A stretch of DNA of 64,000 bases from an uncultured Salinimicrobium sp. GTDB lineage: Bacteria; Bacteroidota; Bacteroidia; Flavobacteriales; Flavobacteriaceae. Below, in pieces: positions 59,596 through 64,000 of the stretch (its first letter is position 1; each line of letters starts with the position of its first letter). A program made the translations under genes and the position numbers. Under the pieces are notes generated by a model, which did no database searches, was not told where the DNA came from, and was given only the letters and a program-made list of their open reading frames with translations. The DNA lies in the NCBI GenBank assembly GCA_946887075.1, contig CAMPKA010000001.1, positions 124,001-188,000 of the forward strand. Reading direction: 5' to 3'.

Positions 59596-61914
59596 TTAAT
59601 CTTTTAGTTCCCGATCATCTCTTTTGAGCCGCAGCTTAAGCAAACTGAAAACGCCAAGAGCCGCAACTGTCAAAACAGATATTTCTATCATAGTGTCCGC
59701 CCCCCTGAAATCCACCAGAATCACGTTGACCACATTCTTTCCATGGGCCATCACATAGGAATTTGCCGCATAATATTGGCTGATCTCCTTGTTGACAGGT
59801 TCACTGAGCACTTCCAGGGAGATCAGTGTGATCAGGACACCGAAGGCAATGGACAGTACGCCGTCGATGGCCTTCATACGGTAGTCTGAGATCGACAGAT
59901 ACTTCGGAAGGCTGGAAAGAACGAGCACGAAGAGAATCACTGTCAGGGTGTCGATGGAGAACTGCGTCATAGCAAGATCCGGTGCGCTGTAAATCACGAA
60001 AAGGAGGCAGATCGCGTACCCCACGATTCCCATGGCAACGACAGCTGTCAACCTGCTCCTGGCAGAAACCACGAAAAAGATCGAAAGGAACATGATCCCC
60101 ATAATGATCATTTCATAGTAGGTCATCTCCCCGAAGCGCGATACGTCCACCTCGAATTTACCTTCTCCGGAAAACAAAGAATATCCCACCAACACCACCA
60201 AAAAAAGAATGATGGTGGAGACGTAATTCCGAAGGAATCCATTTTGAAAGACCCTTGTCCACCAGTTGGAAAACCGGTGCACTCCCCGGGTCGATCCCAG
60301 AATCAGCGTCTGGGGAGCTATAAAGTTCAATTTTTGGATGGCGGCAGCCCTTCTCTCTGATGGGGTGAGCACGAAATAAAGGGCAATTCCGGTCAGCAGC
60401 GTAACGATACTAAGTCCAAGGATGAGGCTAAACCCATGCCAAAGCTTCAGAGGAATGCCATTTTCTTGTGCACTTACCGCAGAAATCAATGGCCGTACGA
60501 GCGGCTGGTCGATCATCCAGGGCATCAACCCTAAAACCAGTCCCAGGATCCCGAGGATTAATGGAGGAATCCACATTCGCGCATAGGGCATATGCACGTT
60601 CTTATATTCTTCCGGAAGCTTGCCGGAAAAGGGTTTGATTCCCGCTAAGAAACCCGCATACAGGAGCAGCACGTTGGTCAAGAGGGCAAGAACGGTAAGG
60701 AACACGGACCAGTTTCCCATGTGAAGGGTAGCCTCGTAAACCAAGTCCTTTCCTACAAATCCCAAGGTTGGAGGCATTCCGGCGCTCGAAACAGCTGCCA
60801 GGAATCCAGCAAGTGCTACGGGCATCATGACCTTTCTCAAGCCGGCGATTTTAGTGATGTTCCGCGTATTGATCTCATGGTCGATAATTCCGGTCACCAG
60901 GAACAGCGTAGCCTTATAAAATGCATGAACCAGGATGTAGACTGCAGCTGCGGTCAGCGCATACCGCGTTCCGATCCCGATCAGGAAGATAAGCAATCCC
61001 AGGACGGAGATCGTGGAATAGGCCAGGATTGCCTTGAGATCTGTCCTGAATAAGGTATGATAGGCGGCATAGAACATGGTGATTCCACCCACGACCATCA
61101 GCGTCGTATGCCATACCTCCTGCCCCCCAAGAACCGGGGAAAATCTTAGGAGCAGGAAAATTCCCGCTTTAACCATCGTTGCAGAATGGAGATAGGTCGA
61201 AACAGGGGTAGGCGCGCGCATGGCCCCTGGCAGCCAGAAATGGAAAGGAAACTGAGCGGATTTTGTAAAGGCGGCGCCGAAAAGCAGGAGCACTACGGCA
61301 GGATAATACTCATGCTGGGCTATGGCATCGGCCATACCGGTCATTTCTGTAATACTATAGGTTCCGGTGATATTTCCAAGCAAAAGGGCTCCTGCCAAGA
61401 GAAAAAACCCACCGAGTCCTGTCACGCCCAAGGAAACAATTGCCGACCTGCGCGATTCATAGTTATTGTTCCGGAAACCGATGAGGAAGAAGGAGCTGAT
61501 GCTGGTAAGTTCCCAAAACAGGAACATCGACAGGAGATTGTCGCTCAGGACCAGTCCTAACATCGCGCCCATAAAAATCCCGAGATAGCCATAGAATCGA
61601 TCGAGATAGGGATCTCCCTTCAAATACGCAGAGGAGTACAGGAACACCAGAAACCCTATTCCCGTGATCAACAGGGTAAACAGCAAGGAAAGTCCATCAA
61701 GAGTGAAATCGAGATTGATACCCAGAGATGGCACCCATGCGATTGATTCCCTGATTACAGCACCGCTGGCCACTTCTCCGATGAAGGAGGCAAAATATAC
61801 GAATAGTCCCAAAGGGACCAGGGAGGAAAGTACAGCAAGTTTACCTTTCATGTACCTACCGGAAAAGACCAGGAAAATTGCAAAAATAAAGCCAGTCAGT
61901 ATAGCTGCAAGCAT
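59596..61914 (-). CDS. mrpA: Na+/H+ antiporter subunit A
   Basis: A 772-residue fused subunit: residues about 1-500 are NuoL-like with the motifs LLSMFLFWELTSISSFFLIG, FPFHFWLPGAMRAPTPVSTY and SSAGMPPTLGFVGKD, and residues about 600-750 are a MrpB-like C-terminal part (FVIYSAPDLAMTQFSIDTLT and FRGADTMIEISVLTVAALG). First gene of a complete mrpABCDEFG operon that swaps Na+ (or K+) for H+ and supports salt and alkaline tolerance, as expected for a marine bacterium. A TATATTTG promoter element lies at 61944. Confidence 0.96.
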   Translation of the reverse strand: MLAAILTGFIFAIFLVFSGRYMKGKLAVLSSLVPLGLFVYFASFIGEVASGAVIRESIAWVPSLGINLDFTLDGLSLLFTLLITGIGFLVFLYSSAYLKGDPYLDRFYGYLGIFMGAMLGLVLSDNLLSMFLFWELTSISSFFLIGFRNNNYESRRSAIVSLGVTGLGGFFLLAGALLLGNITGTYSITEMTGMADAIAQHEYYPAVVLLLFGAAFTKSAQFPFHFWLPGAMRAPTPVSTYLHSATMVKAGIFLLLRFSPVLGGQEVWHTTLMVVGGITMFYAAYHTLFRTDLKAILAYSTISVLGLLIFLIGIGTRYALTAAAVYILVHAFYKATLFLVTGIIDHEINTRNITKIAGLRKVMMPVALAGFLAAVSSAGMPPTLGFVGKDLVYEATLHMGNWSVFLTVLALLTNVLLLYAGFLAGIKPFSGKLPEEYKNVHMPYARMWIPPLILGILGLVLGLMPWMIDQPLVRPLISAVSAQENGIPLKLWHGFSLILGLSIVTLLTGIALYFVLTPSERRAAAIQKLNFIAPQTLILGSTRGVHRFSNWWTRVFQNGFLRNYVSTIILFLVVLVGYSLFSGEGKFEVDVSRFGEMTYYEMIIMGIMFLSIFFVVSARSRLTAVVAMGIVGYAICLLFVIYSAPDLAMTQFSIDTLTVILFVLVLSSLPKYLSISDYRMKAIDGVLSIAFGVLITLISLEVLSEPVNKEISQYYAANSYVMAHGKNVVNVILVDFRGADTMIEISVLTVAALGVFSLLKLRLKRDDRELKD

Positions 61915-61943
61915 AGGGATCTTTTCAAAACTAGAGTGAAAGG

Positions 61944-61951
61944 CAAATATA
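61944..61951 (-). promoter_or_regulatory. -7 element TATATTTG for the Mrp operon
   Basis: Minus-strand TATATTTG, 30 bases before the mrpA start; no -33 TTG at the exact distance was found. Confidence 0.5.
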
Positions 61952-62510
61952 GCAGTAAAAAATGAAGATTTTAAACCCCCAACGGCAATATACCACTACA
62001 TTTCAGCTGCTCCTGAAGTAAACAAGCGCAATGCTCTTGAGTTGACCGCTTACTTCTTCGAGATTTCTGTGTGATGCCTTTGGTGATTAATCAGACCTGG
62101 TTGAAGTAGCCGGAGACTCAGCCACCACCCTCCGGATTTCCAATTGCCGTACTGGACTGGAAGGCTTAAGTTGACCTATGAAAAAAAATTGCGATATTTA
62201 CAGGAACTGATGAGCCTGACATTCTCAGAGGAATTTGGATCGATTGATGGAGATGATTCTGAAGGAATGTTCATCATGAAAAAAAGATCATGGTCGCTAA
62301 GTTATTATGACATGATAAATCTTGGAAAATCCTGATTAAAACGGAACGAAGGGAACATCAGAAAAAAATATCCGCTAAAGGTCAAAAGGAGATCAGGAAA
62401 AGGTCAGGTTCAAGGATTCATTCAAAAACCCTTCCTTGCCCTGGGCAAGCCTGTGAAGCCCCAAGCCCACCGCCTTTAGCGCTGAAATACTCAGAGAACG
62501 AAAAAAGAAT
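61952..62510. other. Gene-poor stretch between the Mrp operon and the M61 peptidase
   Basis: About 560 bases without a convincing gene. Plus-strand 61937-62074 has an open frame without ATG ending AAPEVNKRNALELTAYF then FEISV, and 62144-62335 has a 63-codon frame from a TTG (with QELMSLTFSEEFGSID). Both have gene-like residue use but no recognisable family, so they may be remnants. A small hairpin cttgcc-ctg-ggcaag lies at 62435-62449. Confidence 0.4.
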
Positions 62511-64000
62511 ATGCGCGTACTACTCTTAACCCTCTTGTTGCTGTCCTCGGTCTGCCATGCACAGACCAACTCCTACCACATCTCTTTTCCGAATGCGGTG
62601 CACCATGAAGCCCGGATAAGGGTAGAATTCCCGCAACTAGAGGGCGATACGCTGGTCATCCGCATGGCGCGCTCCTCTCCAGGAAGATATGCGCTGCATG
62701 AGTTTGCCAAAAACATATATGGCCTCGAGGCCAGGGGGGAAAAGGGAAAGCCACTTGAAGTGATCAGAAAGGATCCCTATTCCTGGAGTATTACAGGTTA
62801 TGAGAATTCTGTCGAGATCGAATACACGCTCTTTGGGAACAGAGGAGATGGCACCTATACCCAGATCGATCCAACACATGCCCATCTGAACATTCCTGCG
62901 ACTTTTATGTACGCAGAAGAGCTGCAGGACCGCCCTGTGGAAGTCATTTTTGATACCTCGGCGCACCCCGAATGGAAAATTGCCACCCAGTTAAAGCAAA
63001 TCGGAGATCAACAGTATTTTGCGCCGGATCTATACTACTTCATGGACAGCCCCGTCGAAATCAGCGATTTCGACAGCCGCCAGTTTGAAGTAGATGGCCA
63101 GGAGATCAGATTCATCCTGCATCATCCCGGAACCCCGCAGGAATTCGATGCCTACTTTGAAAATGTCAAGAATATTGTCCTGCAGGAAAAGGCGGTTTTC
63201 GGAGAGCTGCCGGATTTCGATTACGGAACCTACACTTTCCTTGCCTGTTATATGCCCAACGTTTCCGGAGATGGAATGGAACATCGCAACAGCACGGTTC
63301 TCACCGATGTCCAGAGCCTGGGTGAAGGGGGTCATAAATCCAACATTGGTACGGTTTCCCACGAGTTCTTCCACGCCTGGAACGTAGAGCGGATAAGACC
63401 TCTCAGCCTGGAACCTTTCGATTTCTCAAAAGCGAATATGAGTGGGGCGCTGTGGTTTGCTGAAGGTTTCACAAGCTACTACACGAATCTGATTCTCGCA
63501 AGGGCGGGAATCATCACTCCTGAAGAATATGTGGAGGGGCTCACCGGTACCTTCAACTACGTTTGGAATTCCCCGGCATTGCAGTACTTCAATCCCATTG
63601 AAATGAGCTACCAGGCTCCTTTTGTTGATGCGGCCACTTCTGTAGACCCGGTGAACCGGGTAAACACCTTTGTTTCGTATTATTCATACGGAAGCATGCT
63701 CGGTCTAGCCCTGGATCTCAAATTGAGAGAGCATGGCCTGAGTCTGGACGGTTTCATGCGAAAAGTCTGGGAGGTCCACGGCGATCCGGAAATACCCTAC
63801 ACCATCGAGGAGCTGGAGGCCCTCTTAGGAGTCTATGCCGGAAAAGACATCGCAGAGCAGTTTTTCCGGAAGCATATTTACGATAGTAAAATGCCGGATT
63901 ACGACGATCTTTTCGAGGAGGTGGGAGTAGTCATGAGACGAAAAACCGATGTGGCCTATTTAGGAGCCCCGGTACGGGAACTAGAGGGTAAATTCTTAAT
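62511..64000 (+). CDS. M61 family metallopeptidase, C-terminus beyond window
   Basis: A secreted glycyl-aminopeptidase-like enzyme; about 496 residues are visible. Signal peptide MRVLLLTLLLLSSVCHAQ; an N-terminal beta domain (YHISFPNAVHHEARIRVEF) and the zinc motif HEFFH at residues 284-288 within VSHEFFHAWNVERIRP, with the third ligand Glu in LWFAEGFTSYY. The family normally continues with a PDZ domain, which would lie beyond base 64000. It should act in the periplasm or outer membrane. No promoter element of the usual form is visible within 50 bases upstream. Confidence 0.93.
   Translation, partial: MRVLLLTLLLLSSVCHAQTNSYHISFPNAVHHEARIRVEFPQLEGDTLVIRMARSSPGRYALHEFAKNIYGLEARGEKGKPLEVIRKDPYSWSITGYENSVEIEYTLFGNRGDGTYTQIDPTHAHLNIPATFMYAEELQDRPVEVIFDTSAHPEWKIATQLKQIGDQQYFAPDLYYFMDSPVEISDFDSRQFEVDGQEIRFILHHPGTPQEFDAYFENVKNIVLQEKAVFGELPDFDYGTYTFLACYMPNVSGDGMEHRNSTVLTDVQSLGEGGHKSNIGTVSHEFFHAWNVERIRPLSLEPFDFSKANMSGALWFAEGFTSYYTNLILARAGIITPEEYVEGLTGTFNYVWNSPALQYFNPIEMSYQAPFVDAATSVDPVNRVNTFVSYYSYGSMLGLALDLKLREHGLSLDGFMRKVWEVHGDPEIPYTIEELEALLGVYAGKDIAEQFFRKHIYDSKMPDYDDLFEEVGVVMRRKTDVAYLGAPVRELEGKFL

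Noticed and set aside
62144..62335. 63-codon frame as a real gene
   Set aside because: Starts with TTG, no recognisable family, no promoter or ribosome-binding support; kept only as a possible remnant.
1..64000. tRNA, rRNA, CRISPR arrays, insertion sequences or prophage
   Set aside because: No cloverleaf-like sequence, spaced direct repeats, transposase, integrase or flanking inverted repeats were seen; gaps between genes are mostly too short to hold them.

Overview
The window looks like a chromosomal core segment from a gliding marine-type Flavobacteriaceae (Bacteroidota). Evidence is the gliding genes gldD and gldE in a mutY-ssb-gldE-gldD run, several Bacteroidota-restricted families (DUF4271, DUF3098, DUF3127, DUF4199, DUF4301, DUF2490), an ATP-type PEP carboxykinase, a SusC-like TonB receptor with an N-terminal carboxypeptidase-D-like domain, and repeated promoters of the Bacteroidota form TTG/TTTG-N19-21-TAnnTTTG. 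GC content is moderate and even. I see no insertion sequence, prophage, CRISPR array, rRNA or tRNA gene. Genus-level placement is not possible from what is here.

Layout. 1-7750: pyrimidine synthesis (dihydroorotase, cut by the window edge), a polyprenol-phosphate mannosyltransferase-like enzyme, DUF4271, HemD, pckA, DUF423, a saccharopine-dehydrogenase-like enzyme, a small protein and ferritin. 7870-11470: a membrane zinc peptidase and leuS. 11615-16330: a tight seven-gene unit ftsX-DUF3098-uppP-truB-TonB/TolA-like-tag-DUF2490. 16310-20490: aat, DUF3127, flavin reductase, histidine kinase, HIT protein, greA. 20600-23640: a lipoprotein and a TonB receptor whose leader is a TPP riboswitch followed by an intrinsic terminator, which marks it as a thiamine-class importer. 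23700-28030: a hybrid histidine kinase and a sigma-54 response regulator in convergent overlap, then a secreted PepSY-like protein with a near-consensus -24/-12 promoter. 28219-33016: a seven-gene minus-strand unit (phosphopantetheinyl transferase, GGGP synthase, thiamine-binding-like protein, PnuC, NadR-type kinase, DUF4301, ArfB) divergent from ahcY. 34600-39500: L27/L21, DUF4199, and a paired M16 peptidase system. 39650-44300: EamA transporter, gldD, gldE, ssb, mutY. 44350-47100: HU, a 29-residue highly basic protein, RNase G, RecX. 47117-54122: a biotin gene cluster (bioF-bioD-bioA-SET protein-ketosynthase-bioB-JmjC-like cupin). 54176-61914: a FucP-like sugar transporter, MgtC, and a complete Mrp antiporter operon A-G. 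61915-62510: largest gene-poor stretch. 62511-64000: M61 peptidase, cut by the window edge.

How it fits together. Most of the window is housekeeping. The parts that deserve a second look are the thiamine riboswitch unit, the biotin cluster that carries a SET-domain protein and a JmjC-like cupin instead of bioC/bioH, the sigma-54 two-component pair with its presumed adjacent target, a DUF3127 protein with an SSB-type C-terminal tail, and the 29-residue basic protein next to HU and RNase G. Many genes have a TAnnTTTG -7 element only about 5-45 bases before the start codon, so short leaders are the rule here, and several apparent upstream TTG starts are really part of that promoter element.
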